From the NCBI GenBank assembly GCA_002359495.1, contig DENB01000019.1, positions 1 to 7,372 on the forward strand: a stretch of 7,372 bases of DNA, written 5' to 3'. Below, piece after piece: positions 1-6,362 of the stretch (positions are counted from its first letter, which is position 1; every line of letters begins with the position of its first letter). The notes beneath the pieces are model-generated. The model was given only the letters and a program-made list of their open reading frames with translations, made no database searches and was not told where the DNA came from. The translations under genes were made by a program, and so were the position numbers. This DNA comes from Enterobacteriaceae bacterium UBA2655 (GTDB taxonomy: Bacteria > Pseudomonadota > Gammaproteobacteria > Enterobacterales > Enterobacteriaceae).

Positions 1-147
1 GTACAGCGTACCGAGGTTGAGCTGTTAAAAACGCCTAACTTGGGTAAAAAATCTCTTACTGAGATTAAAGACGTGCTTGCATCTCGTGGACTTTCTCTGG
101 GCATGCGCCTTGAGAACTGGCCGCCAGCAAGCATCGCTGATGAATAA
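1..147 (+). CDS. rpoA: RNA polymerase alpha subunit, C-terminal end (partial)
   Basis: This is the last 48 codons plus TAA stop of the RNA polymerase alpha subunit; the 5' part lies outside the window. By alignment to the 329-residue E. coli protein from memory, the first codon corresponds to residue 282. The fragment covers the second half of the alpha C-terminal domain, the part that binds promoter UP elements and activators. The helix-hairpin-helix segment [11 protein letters not shown] is visible and contains the positions known in E. coli as N294, G296, K298, S299 and E302, which contact DNA. The protein ends in the typical PPASIADE. The gene lies 40 bases upstream of rplQ, as expected for the end of the alpha ribosomal operon. 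Identification is essentially certain; only the extent is limited by the window edge. Confidence 0.98.
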
Positions 148-163
148 CCGGATCGCAGGTTAA

Positions 164-574
<411 letters not shown>

Positions 575-587
575 TTTGTAGCATCGT

Positions 588-613
588 AAAAAACCCGCTT
601 CGGCGGGTTTTTT
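588..613 (+). terminator. Rho-independent terminator of the alpha operon
   Basis: An 11-base-pair perfect stem (588-598 with 603-613) is closed by the very stable TTCG tetraloop on a C-G pair. The lower stem is six A-T pairs, so there is an A-tract before and a T-tract after the GC core (ACCCGC/GCGGGT). It lies 14 bases after the rplQ stop and ends the rpsM-rplQ transcript. The A/T symmetry means it could also stop transcription arriving from the other strand, but no minus-strand gene is nearby. Confidence 0.95.
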
Positions 614-632
614 ATTGCCCTGAAATTTTCGC

Positions 633-660
633 TTCACAACCTCCTTCCCTTCGCTATGCT
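633..660 (+). promoter_or_regulatory. Probable sigma-70 promoter of yhdN
   Basis: A -35-like TTCACA (633-638) and a -10-like TATGCT (655-660) are separated by 16 bases, matching the consensus hexamers at 5 and 4 of 6 positions. The placement, after the alpha-operon terminator and about 30 bases before the yhdN start, suits a separate promoter. It is a pattern match only; the start of transcription would be near 667. Confidence 0.45.
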
Positions 661-690
661 GATCCTGAATGCATCTGACAGGAATCGCTT

Positions 691-1068
691 ATGTGGTTAA
701 TCGACCAGCTTGCTGAACAACATATCCAGGCCGCTCTGGAAAAAGGCGAACTCAGTAATCTGCCGGGTGAAGGTAAGCCTTTGCATCTTGAGGATGACAG
801 TCTGGTTCCTGAAGAGCTACGCAGCGGCTATCGCATGCTGAAAAACGCTGGTTTTCTTCCGCCTGAGCTCGAAATGCGTCGCGAAGCCATTGAGCTGAAA
901 GATCTATTATCTTATCTATCCCCGGGTGATAAAGGATATGCCGAACAGAGCAAGCGTCTGGCGTTGCTGGAGATAAAATTGCAACAGGCGGGACAAAGTA
1001 CAGAATTTTTGCGAAGCACCGATTATGCAGAGGCGATCAAGCAGCGCATCGCCGCACAGAAATCGTGA
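691..1068 (+). CDS. yhdN: YhdN family protein (DUF1992, DnaJ-C28-like domain)
   Basis: The product is a 125-residue soluble protein of the DUF1992 family, similar over its whole length to E. coli YhdN (about 122 residues). The signature is near the N-terminus: WLIDQLAEQHIQAALEKGE, then LPGEGKPLHLEDDS, then a VPEELRSGYRMLKNAGFLPPELE block at about residues 40-63. The same domain occurs in eukaryotic DnaJ-C28 proteins, which is why it is sometimes called DnaJ-related, but no J domain with an HPD motif is present here. Its biochemical role is not established. The ATG at 691 has AGGAA six bases upstream. In E. coli yhdN is followed immediately by zntR in the same direction; here only a zntR remnant follows. 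No signal peptide or membrane segment is visible. Confidence 0.92.
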   Translation: MWLIDQLAEQHIQAALEKGELSNLPGEGKPLHLEDDSLVPEELRSGYRMLKNAGFLPPELEMRREAIELKDLLSYLSPGDKGYAEQSKRLALLEIKLQQAGQSTEFLRSTDYAEAIKQRIAAQKS

Positions 1069-1185
1069 TGTAAGGTAAGCATCATTAGTAAGAATTGCAG
1101 CGTTTGCTACGCCTGCTTCTCAATTCTGGAGGCGCTTGAGCAAGGCTCCGCCTCTGAGCCGGAAAATTGTTGTCTGAAGGATTGA
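1069..1185 (+). pseudogene. zntR: Remnant of zntR (zinc-responsive MerR-family regulator), C-terminal tail only
   Basis: In E. coli the 141-residue ZntR, activator of the zinc exporter gene zntA, is encoded between yhdN and arfA in this orientation. Here the interval is far too short. Reading from 1069 there is an open frame to TGA at 1183-1185, with no start codon of its own. Its second half reads SILEALEQG at 1120-1146, identical to the ZntR C-terminal segment as I recall it, followed by a divergent, Cys-containing end (NCCLKD). Just before it is a Cys-rich stretch (CSVCYAC) where ZntR carries its zinc-binding C-terminal Cys loop, though the spacing differs. The DNA-binding domain, dimerisation helix and most of the metal site are absent. 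The exact left deletion junction cannot be placed; homology is convincing only from about 1090 on. The alternative is a chance peptide, but position, strand and match together argue against that. Confidence 0.62.
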
Positions 1186-1209
1186 AATTTTGCTCGCAAC
1201 GACTATATT
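1182..1209 (+). promoter_or_regulatory. Probable sigma-70 promoter of arfA
   Basis: TTGAAA (1182-1187) and TATATT (1204-1209) each match the sigma-70 consensus at 5 of 6 positions, with a 16-base spacer. The -10 element lies 26 bases before the arfA start, giving a predicted transcript start near 1216 and a short leader carrying AGGAGA. The -35 box overlaps the stop codon of the zntR remnant. This is a good pattern match without experimental support. Confidence 0.65.
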
Positions 1210-1235
1210 TTTGCCGTCCATCACAGGAGATAACG

Positions 1236-1445
1236 ATGAGTAAATACCAGCATCAAAAAGGGCTGATACGCGATAACGCGATAGAGGCGTTACTTCACGA
1301 CCCGCTGTTTCGACAACGCGTCGAAGTTAATCGCAAGGGGAAAGGCAGTTATCGACGTAAAGAGAAATATGTCAGAGGCGGCGGGCGGGAGGCCAGTGAT
1401 AAGCAACAATCTTATCACTGGCCTTTTGCTTTATTAGCAGCTTAA
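1236..1445 (+). CDS. arfA: Alternative ribosome-rescue factor A
   Basis: ArfA rescues ribosomes stalled at the 3' end of mRNAs lacking a stop codon. It binds the empty mRNA channel and recruits release factor 2 to free the peptide, as a backup to tmRNA. The 69-residue product begins MSKYQHQKG and contains the family core [18 protein letters not shown] (about residues 13-30). A basic [11 protein letters not shown] segment (about 34-44) follows, which in E. coli ArfA sits in the mRNA channel. The start at 1236 is chosen because it gives the known N-terminus and has AGGAGA six bases upstream; a longer frame from a TTG at 1167 only runs through the zntR remnant. The C-terminal tail (WPFALLAA) is hydrophobic, as in E. 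coli, where the full-length protein is unstable and a truncated form is active. The coding region contains its own terminator-like hairpin. It is convergent with mscL, 29 bases apart. Confidence 0.95.
   Translation: MSKYQHQKGLIRDNAIEALLHDPLFRQRVEVNRKGKGSYRRKEKYVRGGGREASDKQQSYHWPFALLAA
1390..1435 (+). terminator. Hairpin and T-rich tail inside arfA that generates nonstop mRNA
   Basis: A perfect 14-base-pair inverted repeat (1390-1403 with 1411-1424) has a 7-base loop (CAACAAT) and is followed by TTTTGCTTTATT. All of it lies before the TAA stop at 1443, beginning at codon 52 of 69. In E. coli arfA an equivalent structure is known to cause termination and RNase III cleavage within the coding region. 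The mRNA then lacks a stop codon: tmRNA tags the product for destruction when active, and truncated active ArfA accumulates when tmRNA fails. The same logic is inferred here from sequence and position. The opposite strand lacks a T-tract after the stem, so the structure is unlikely to be an efficient terminator for mscL. Confidence 0.88.
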
Positions 1446-1474
1446 GCATCAATTTTTCAGACGACGCCGTTCTA

Positions 1475-1885
1475 TTAAATTTTATTGTTTTGTTGCTTCA
1501 GCAGATCGCGAATTTCAGTCAGCAGCACTTCTTCCGCAGCAGGTTTTGGCGCCGGCTTTTCAATTTCTTTTTTCTTATGCAGCTTGTTCATCAGCTTGAT
1601 AGCGATGAAAATAGCGAAAGCGACAATGATAAAATCGAATACGGTCTGAATAAACACGCCATATTCCATTACCACAGGCGGCGTCGCGCCTTCAGCAGGC
1701 TTTAAAACCCATTTGAATTGCTTGAAATCTACTCCACCTATCAGTAACCCTAGCGGTGGCATAATAATATTCGCCACTAATGAAGAAACAATTTTACCGA
1801 ATGCCGCACCAATAATGACGCCGACCGCCAGATCAACGACGTTACCGCGCATTGCAAAATCACGAAACTCTTTGAAAAAACTCAT
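1475..1885 (-). CDS. mscL: Large-conductance mechanosensitive channel
   Basis: MscL is a homopentameric inner-membrane channel that opens under extreme membrane tension and lets small solutes out during hypo-osmotic shock. The 136-residue product matches the usual length. The N-terminal amphipathic helix ([19 protein letters not shown]) leads into TM1 (about residues 15-45) with the pore-lining L19, V23 and G26 and the glycine spacing [10 protein letters not shown] periplasmic loop (about 50-75) is followed by TM2 ([18 protein letters not shown], about 82-99), a basic/acidic cluster (KKKEIEK, about 104-110) and a C-terminal helix ([14 protein letters not shown]) that forms the cytoplasmic bundle. 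The loop sequence is unlike E. coli, as is usual for this variable region. ATG at 1885 has AAGGAG just upstream on the minus strand. The gene lies downstream of trkA, but a hairpin between them suggests at least partly separate transcription. Confidence 0.97.
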   Translation of the reverse strand: MSFFKEFRDFAMRGNVVDLAVGVIIGAAFGKIVSSLVANIIMPPLGLLIGGVDFKQFKWVLKPAEGATPPVVMEYGVFIQTVFDFIIVAFAIFIAIKLMNKLHKKKEIEKPAPKPAAEEVLLTEIRDLLKQQNNKI

Positions 1886-1990
1886 TGTTGTCTCCTTGCC
1901 TTTAATAATGCTTAAAGTCTAACAAACCTTCAGACATTTGCCATAAACGCAATCCTATTCGGCTGTACAACGCAGCAGGCAGCGTAATTA

Positions 1991-2010
1991 TCGGGCAACA
2001 GGTTGCCCGA
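1991..2010 (-). terminator. Hairpin just after trkA, probable weak terminator
   Basis: A perfect 8-base-pair stem (TCGGGCAA with TTGCCCGA) encloses a 4-base loop and starts four bases past the trkA stop codon. The sequence after it on the minus strand is A/T-rich (TAATTA) but not a true T-run. It may be an imperfect intrinsic terminator or a 3'-end stabilising hairpin of the trkA transcript, separating it from mscL. The strength is uncertain. Confidence 0.6.
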
Positions 2011-2014
2011 TCGC

Positions 2015-3391
2015 TTAAAGGAAGAAAGGGCTGGGCTGGAACAGGCGCTCAACGTCCGGCACAAACTTTTTATCAGTCAAAAACATGATGACGTGATCGC
2101 CTTGTTCAATACGCAGGTTGTCATTGGCGATCATGACGTCATCGCCGCGCACGACGGCGCCGATAATAGTACCCGGCGGTAATTTGATATCATCAATCAG
2201 ACGGCCTACAACGCGCGATGTCGTTTCGTCGCCATGAGCGATCGCTTCAATCGCTTCGGCGATGCCGCGGCGCAGGGAAGAGACGCTGACGATATCTGCT
2301 TTACGCACATGGCTTAACAGGGCGGAAATAGTGGCTTGCTGAGGTGAGATAGCAATATCAATCACGCTACCCTGTACCAGATCGACATAAGCGCGGCGCT
2401 GGATCAAAACCATGACCTTCTTGGCGCCCATTTTTTTCGCCAGCATAGCAGACATAATATTGGCTTCGTCATCATTAGTGACGGCAATGAAAAGATCGAC
2501 TTGATCCACATGCTCTTCAGCCAGAAGCTCCTGATCCGAAGCGTCGCCATAAAACACGATGGTGTCCTGAAGCAACTCGGCGAGTTCGGCGGCGCGTTGC
2601 GGATTGCGTTCAATAAGCTTAACGCTGTACTGCTTCTCCAGCCGCTGCGCCAGACCAAACCCGATATTTCCGCCCCCCACCAGCATGATGCGTTTATAAG
2701 GTTTTTCCAGCCGCTGCATTTCACTCATCACCGCCCGAATATGCTGGCTGGCGGCAATAAAGAAAACTTCATCGCCGGCTTCAACGATGGTTGAACCCTG
2801 CGGACGAATAGGACGATCCTGACGAAAGATCGCTGCGACCCGGGTATCGATGTGCGGCATATGCTCACGCATAATCGAAAGCGGATTGCCGATTAGCGGG
2901 CCGCCATAATAGGCTTTGACGACCGCCAGGCTAACCTTGCCTTCCGCGAAGTTAACGACTTGCAACGCGCCGGGATACTGGATAAGACGATAAATATTGT
3001 CGATAACCAACTGCTCGGGCGAAATCAAATGGTCGATCGGCACCGCTTCGGGAATAAAGAGCCTCTCCGCATCGCGCAGATAGTCAGCGGCGCGGATACG
3101 CGCGATGCGGTTAGGCGTATTAAACAAGGAGTAGGCGATCTGACAGGCGATCATATTGGTTTCATCTGAATTGGTGACCGCGACCAGCATGTCCGCATCT
3201 TCAGCGCCGGCCTCGCGCAAAATGCGTGGATGGGAGCCATGTCCTTGCACGACGCGCAGATCGAACTTATCCTGAAGCTGCCTCAAACGAGAAGAGTCGG
3301 TATCGACCACTGTGATGTCGTTATTCTCGCCAACCAGATTCTCTGCAAGGGTTCCGCCTACCTGACCGGCACCCAATATGATGATTTTCAT
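2015..3391 (-). CDS. trkA: Trk potassium uptake regulatory subunit TrkA
   Basis: TrkA is the peripheral cytoplasmic, nucleotide-binding subunit that gates the TrkH/TrkG potassium channels. The 458-residue length equals E. coli TrkA. It is a duplicated RCK protein. The first Rossmann half has GAGQVG at residues 7-12 and an acidic D30 at the end of beta-2, consistent with NAD(H) binding. The second half repeats the pattern with GGGNIG at about 239-244 and E261. Each half is followed by an RCK_C (TrkA-C) domain, roughly 141-220 and 370-455. The ATG at 3391 has only a weak ribosome binding site. It lies 31 bases downstream of rsmB, and the two are probably co-transcribed. trkA is unrelated in function to its translation-related neighbours, as in other enterobacteria. 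No frame break is seen. Confidence 0.98.
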   Translation of the reverse strand: MKIIILGAGQVGGTLAENLVGENNDITVVDTDSSRLRQLQDKFDLRVVQGHGSHPRILREAGAEDADMLVAVTNSDETNMIACQIAYSLFNTPNRIARIRAADYLRDAERLFIPEAVPIDHLISPEQLVIDNIYRLIQYPGALQVVNFAEGKVSLAVVKAYYGGPLIGNPLSIMREHMPHIDTRVAAIFRQDRPIRPQGSTIVEAGDEVFFIAASQHIRAVMSEMQRLEKPYKRIMLVGGGNIGFGLAQRLEKQYSVKLIERNPQRAAELAELLQDTIVFYGDASDQELLAEEHVDQVDLFIAVTNDDEANIMSAMLAKKMGAKKVMVLIQRRAYVDLVQGSVIDIAISPQQATISALLSHVRKADIVSVSSLRRGIAEAIEAIAHGDETTSRVVGRLIDDIKLPPGTIIGAVVRGDDVMIANDNLRIEQGDHVIMFLTDKKFVPDVERLFQPSPFFL

Positions 3392-3422
3392 CGCTTATAT
3401 CGCTTTAAGTTGTAAGGCTGCG

Positions 3423-4712
3423 CTATTTTTTTAACAGCTTCGCATAAAAGAAACCATCGCCGCCTTCGGCTTCAGGAAAGACCTGCCAGCCCGTTTCTGA
3501 TGCGCTGGCCAGCGGCACGGCGACCGCATCGGTATGACGACTCAGGAAAGCGGCAATCTGCTGCTGGTTTTCCTCAGGCATAATCGAACAGGTCGCATAT
3601 ATCAGCGTACCGCCGCTTTTTAAACGCGGCCAGATAGCGTCAATAATTTCTCGCTGGAGTGCTGCCAGCTCTGCAATATCGCTGTCGCGACGTAGCCATT
3701 TAATGTCGGGGTGGCGGCGAATTACGCCCGTCGCCGAGCAAGGCGCATCCAGCAGGATGCGGTCAAACTGTCGATCGGCGCACCAGCGCTCCGGATAGCG
3801 CCCGTCGCCCTGTACGACCTCAGCTTGCATACCGAGACGTTGCAGGTTCTCGTTAACGCGCTTGAGACGCAGCGCATCGACATCCACAGCCATCACCTGC
3901 GCGTCCGGCGCGATTTCAAGAATATGCGTGGTTTTTCCGCCAGGGGCAGCGCATAGATCAAGAATGGCTTCTCCATTTTGAGGTTCCAGCAGCAGAGCAC
4001 AGCGCTGAGCGGAAAGATCCTGAACCGTAACCCATCCCTGCTCAAAACCGGGGAGTTGCGTGACTGCGGTCGGCGCGTCGAGACGTAACGCATCGCTGGC
4101 GTCATCGGCGGTAAACGCCGTCTTGCCTTTTTCTTCCAGCAGCGCCAGCCATGCGTCGCGGCTATGGTGTTGGCGATTAACGCGCAGCCACATCGGCGGC
4201 CGTTGATTGTTCGCTTCGACAATCTGTTGCCATTGCGCCGGCCAGGCCTGCTGCAACCGCTGCAGCAGCCAGTTTGGATGAAGATAACGCTGAGGTTCCC
4301 GATCCAGCTCTGCGGTCAGCGGCTCTTGCTGGCGTTGGAACTGTCGTAACACGCCGTTGATTAAGCCTTTCAGGCTGCCGCGCTTCAGCACTTCGGCGCC
4401 TTCTACCGTTTCCGCCAGCGCGGCATGAGGTGGAATGCGCGTATGTTGAAGCTGGTAGAGTCCAACCATAATCAAATAGTGCAGCACGCGCTGTTTACCT
4501 GTCATCGGGCGCGCCATTAACTTACCTATCAGCGCTTCAAGCTGGGGCAGAGTGCGTAACACGCCGAAACAGATCTCCTGAAGCAGGGCGCTATCTTTAT
4601 CGGTCAGTTTTTTTTGCGCGCCGGGAAGGACAGTACTCAGGGACTCGCCCTTATCTACAACCCGTTCAATCAGTTGGGCGGCCAGGCTGCGAAGGTTAAT
4701 CTGTTTTTTCAT
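3423..4712 (-). CDS. rsmB: 16S rRNA (cytosine-967 C5) methyltransferase RsmB
   Basis: RsmB (formerly Sun or Fmu) transfers a methyl group from S-adenosylmethionine to C967 of 16S rRNA. The 429-residue product has the same length as the E. coli enzyme. Residues 1 to about 140 form the NusB-like RNA-binding domain. Residues from about 165 form the Rossmann methyltransferase domain: the SAM motif [11 protein letters not shown], then motif [12 protein letters not shown] with Cys325, and motif [13 protein letters not shown] with the catalytic Cys375. Both cysteines fall at the E. coli positions when counted from the ATG at 4712. That start gives the expected MKKQ N-terminus, but no good Shine-Dalgarno sequence precedes it. 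The stop lies 31 bases before trkA. A terminator-like hairpin occupies the 52-base gap between fmt and this gene, so its expression relative to fmt may be attenuated. Confidence 0.98.
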   Translation of the reverse strand: MKKQINLRSLAAQLIERVVDKGESLSTVLPGAQKKLTDKDSALLQEICFGVLRTLPQLEALIGKLMARPMTGKQRVLHYLIMVGLYQLQHTRIPPHAALAETVEGAEVLKRGSLKGLINGVLRQFQRQQEPLTAELDREPQRYLHPNWLLQRLQQAWPAQWQQIVEANNQRPPMWLRVNRQHHSRDAWLALLEEKGKTAFTADDASDALRLDAPTAVTQLPGFEQGWVTVQDLSAQRCALLLEPQNGEAILDLCAAPGGKTTHILEIAPDAQVMAVDVDALRLKRVNENLQRLGMQAEVVQGDGRYPERWCADRQFDRILLDAPCSATGVIRRHPDIKWLRRDSDIAELAALQREIIDAIWPRLKSGGTLIYATCSIMPEENQQQIAAFLSRHTDAVAVPLASASETGWQVFPEAEGGDGFFYAKLLKK

Positions 4713-4730
4713 GGTGTATCGTCATCAAAC

Positions 4731-4756
4731 AAAAAACCCGGCACAGGGTGTCCGGG
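4731..4756 (-). terminator. Intrinsic terminator or attenuator between fmt and rsmB
   Basis: On the minus strand, just after the fmt stop, CCCGG-A-CAC pairs with GTGCCGGG across a CCT loop, giving 8 pairs with a one-base bulge. It is followed directly by TTTTTTG. This is the standard layout of a Rho-independent terminator. The T-run ends only about 18 bases before the rsmB ATG. Complete termination would cut rsmB and trkA off from the def-fmt promoter, so partial readthrough or a second promoter is likely. Confidence 0.78.
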
Positions 4757-4764
4757 CTGGAGGA

Positions 4765-5709
4765 TCAGGCCAGAATGGCGCCGGGAGTGAACCATTCACG
4801 ACGGGAATTAAGCAAATCTTGGACAGGCATCGCTTTTTTGCCAGCTGGCTGCAAAAGCTCCAGGTTCAGTACGCCCTGAGCAGTAGCAATTTGAATGCCT
4901 TGCTTATCGGCACGCAAAATTTCCCCGGGCCGACCATCCGCATGAGGCAATACGCTTGCACGCCAGACTTTTATCGGCTGGTCGTCGATTAAGAAATAGC
5001 TGACTGGCCAGGGATTAAAGGCACGAATGCAGCGCTCGAGCTGAGCGGCAGAGAGCGTCCAGTCCAGACGGGCCTCTTCTTTGCTGAGCTTTTCCGCATA
5101 GGTTACCTGCGCTTCGTCCTGCTTAACCGCCTGCGCCTGTCCGCTAGCCAGCTGCGCCAGCGTGGCGAGCAGCCCCTCCGGTCCCAGTTCCGCCAGCCTG
5201 TCGTAAAGCGAGGCGCTGGTATCTTCAGACGTAATCGGACAAGCCAATTTATACAGCATGTCGCCTGTATCCAGGCCGACATCCATTTGCATAATAGTTA
5301 TGCCGGTTTCGCTGTCGCCAGCCCAAAGCGCGCGCTGAATCGGCGCCGCGCCGCGCCAGCGCGGCAGCAAAGAACCGTGAACGTTAATGCAACCGAGTCG
5401 CGGTATAGCGAGTACGACCTGCGGCAAAATCAGGCCGTAAGCCACCACTACCATCACGTCAGCCTGTAAATCAGCCACCAGCTGCTGGTTTTCTACCGGG
5501 CGCAGCGACGTTGGCTGAAAAACCGGAATACCATGTGCCTGCGCCAGTACCTTTACCGGGCCTGACGTCAGCTTATTGCCGCGGCCAGCCGGACGATCGG
5601 GCTGCGTAAAAACGCCGACAATCTGATGCTCTGAAGCAAGCAGCGCGTCAAGATGACGCGCTGCAAAGTCAGGAGTTCCGGCAAAAATAATCTTTAAGGA
5701 CTCAGACAA
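4765..5709 (-). CDS. fmt: Methionyl-tRNA formyltransferase
   Basis: Fmt formylates the methionine on initiator tRNA using 10-formyltetrahydrofolate, allowing initiation with formyl-Met. The 314-residue product is one shorter than E. coli Fmt as I recall it. Residues 1 to about 190 form the formyltransferase domain. It has the early FAGTPDFA motif, the [11 protein letters not shown] loop region (about 37-47) linked to tRNA recognition, and the catalytic signature around [16 protein letters not shown]. Asn109, His111 and Asp147 are in the expected places. The C-terminal OB-fold-like domain (about 205-314) ends with QPAGKKAM and LLNSRREWF. The start codon is TTG (5707-5709): a stop lies in frame four codons upstream and no nearby ATG/GTG fits, so TTG is the best choice, with only a weak GAGA ribosome binding site. 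It lies 21 bases after def, and the two act in opposite steps of the formyl-Met cycle. Confidence 0.98.
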   Translation of the reverse strand: MSESLKIIFAGTPDFAARHLDALLASEHQIVGVFTQPDRPAGRGNKLTSGPVKVLAQAHGIPVFQPTSLRPVENQQLVADLQADVMVVVAYGLILPQVVLAIPRLGCINVHGSLLPRWRGAAPIQRALWAGDSETGITIMQMDVGLDTGDMLYKLACPITSEDTSASLYDRLAELGPEGLLATLAQLASGQAQAVKQDEAQVTYAEKLSKEEARLDWTLSAAQLERCIRAFNPWPVSYFLIDDQPIKVWRASVLPHADGRPGEILRADKQGIQIATAQGVLNLELLQPAGKKAMPVQDLLNSRREWFTPGAILA

Positions 5710-5730
5710 AGTTATTTCTCACATTAACTA

Positions 5731-6243
5731 TCAGGACTCACGCGCACTCATACGCGCCAGTTTTTCCAGCTTCTGCTTGATGCGCTGACGCTTGAGCGGC
5801 GACAAGTAATCAATGAACAGTTTGCCGTCAAGATGATCGATTTCATGCTGAATGCAGATAGCCAGCAAGCCATCTGTTTCCAGTTCAAACTTTTTACCCT
5901 CGCGGTCCAAAGCCCGCACCTTGACGCGCTCGGCGCGTGGTACAAAAGCGCGCTGTTCCGGGATAGAAAGGCAGCCTTCTTCAATACCGGTTTCGCCGCT
6001 TTTTTCCAGCAGCTCCGGGTTGATCAATACCAACCGTTCGTCGCGATTTTCCGAAACATCAATAACAATGACGCGCTGATGGATATCCACTTGCGTAGCC
6101 GCAAGGCCAATACCTTCTTCGGCATACATGGTTTCGAACATATCATCGACGATACGCTGAATATCCGCATTTACTTCTTTTACCGGCGAAGCGATTTTAC
6201 GAAGGCGCTCGTCAGGAAAATGTAATACCTGCAAAACTGACAT
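5731..6243 (-). CDS. def: Peptide deformylase
   Basis: Def is a metal-dependent (Fe2+ in vivo) hydrolase that removes the formyl group from the N-terminal methionine of nascent proteins at the ribosome. The 170-residue product is one longer than the E. coli enzyme and carries all three class I motifs: GIGLAATQ (residues 44-51), EGCLS (89-93) and QHEIDH (132-137). The metal ligands are Cys91, His133 and His137, with catalytic Glu134, counting the initiator Met. The N-terminus ([16 protein letters not shown]) is typical. The C-terminal helix ends MSARES rather than the shorter E. coli end. It is the first gene of a minus-strand cluster with fmt 21 bases downstream, and is divergent from dprA. 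The ATG at 6243 has only a weak GGAA ribosome binding site. Confidence 0.98.
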   Translation of the reverse strand: MSVLQVLHFPDERLRKIASPVKEVNADIQRIVDDMFETMYAEEGIGLAATQVDIHQRVIVIDVSENRDERLVLINPELLEKSGETGIEEGCLSIPEQRAFVPRAERVKVRALDREGKKFELETDGLLAICIQHEIDHLDGKLFIDYLSPLKRQRIKQKLEKLARMSARES

Positions 6244-6288
6244 AAATTTCCAGATCTGTATTCGTTTAAGGAAAGGTTACTGACTCAT

Positions 6289-6294
6289 ATTGTA
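6289..6294 (-). promoter_or_regulatory. Candidate -10 element of the def promoter
   Basis: On the minus strand TACAAT matches the sigma-70 -10 consensus at 5 of 6 positions and lies 45 bases upstream of the def ATG. No good -35 hexamer is found 16-18 bases further upstream, so only the -10 is marked. It sits in the 119-base region between def and dprA, which must hold the promoters for both directions. Confidence 0.4.
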
Positions 6295-6307
6295 GACTTT
6301 TTGGGCC

Positions 6308-6337
6308 TTGATTGACAGCATTGCCAGGCACTATACA
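6308..6337 (+). promoter_or_regulatory. Candidate sigma-70 promoter of dprA
   Basis: TTGATT (6308-6313) and TATACA (6332-6337) are 18 bases apart, with the -10 element 25 bases before the dprA ATG. A perfect TTGACA (6312-6317) also occurs but is only 14 bases from the same -10 element, too close for normal use. The call rests on pattern only. Confidence 0.38.
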
Positions 6338-6362
6338 GCGGGGTGACACAGGGGAGGGCGGC

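Noticed and set aside
1066..1185. Read-through of the yhdN TGA into the in-frame zntR remnant, making a Cys-rich 38-residue extension or a yhdN-zntR fusion
   Set aside because: The frame agreement has a one-in-three chance, YhdN is already full length for its family, and no read-through signal is recognised. It is not supported without protein data.
1167..1235. N-terminal extension of arfA from a TTG at 1167, giving a 92-residue protein
   Set aside because: The extra 23 residues run through the zntR remnant and the predicted arfA promoter. The ATG at 1236 gives the family N-terminus and has a good AGGAGA ribosome binding site.
1390..1424. Use of the arfA hairpin as a bidirectional terminator for convergent mscL
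   Set aside because: The stem is symmetric, but on the minus strand it is followed by a C/G-rich stretch instead of Ts, so intrinsic termination in that direction is not supported.
3893..4222. Minus-strand open frame overlapping rsmB in another frame
   Set aside because: It is an overlapping-frame shadow of rsmB with composition typical of GC-rich out-of-frame reading.
5833..6225. 130-codon plus-strand open frame opposite def
   Set aside because: It lies wholly antisense to def, whose three catalytic motifs are intact; it has no ribosome binding site and no recognisable family.
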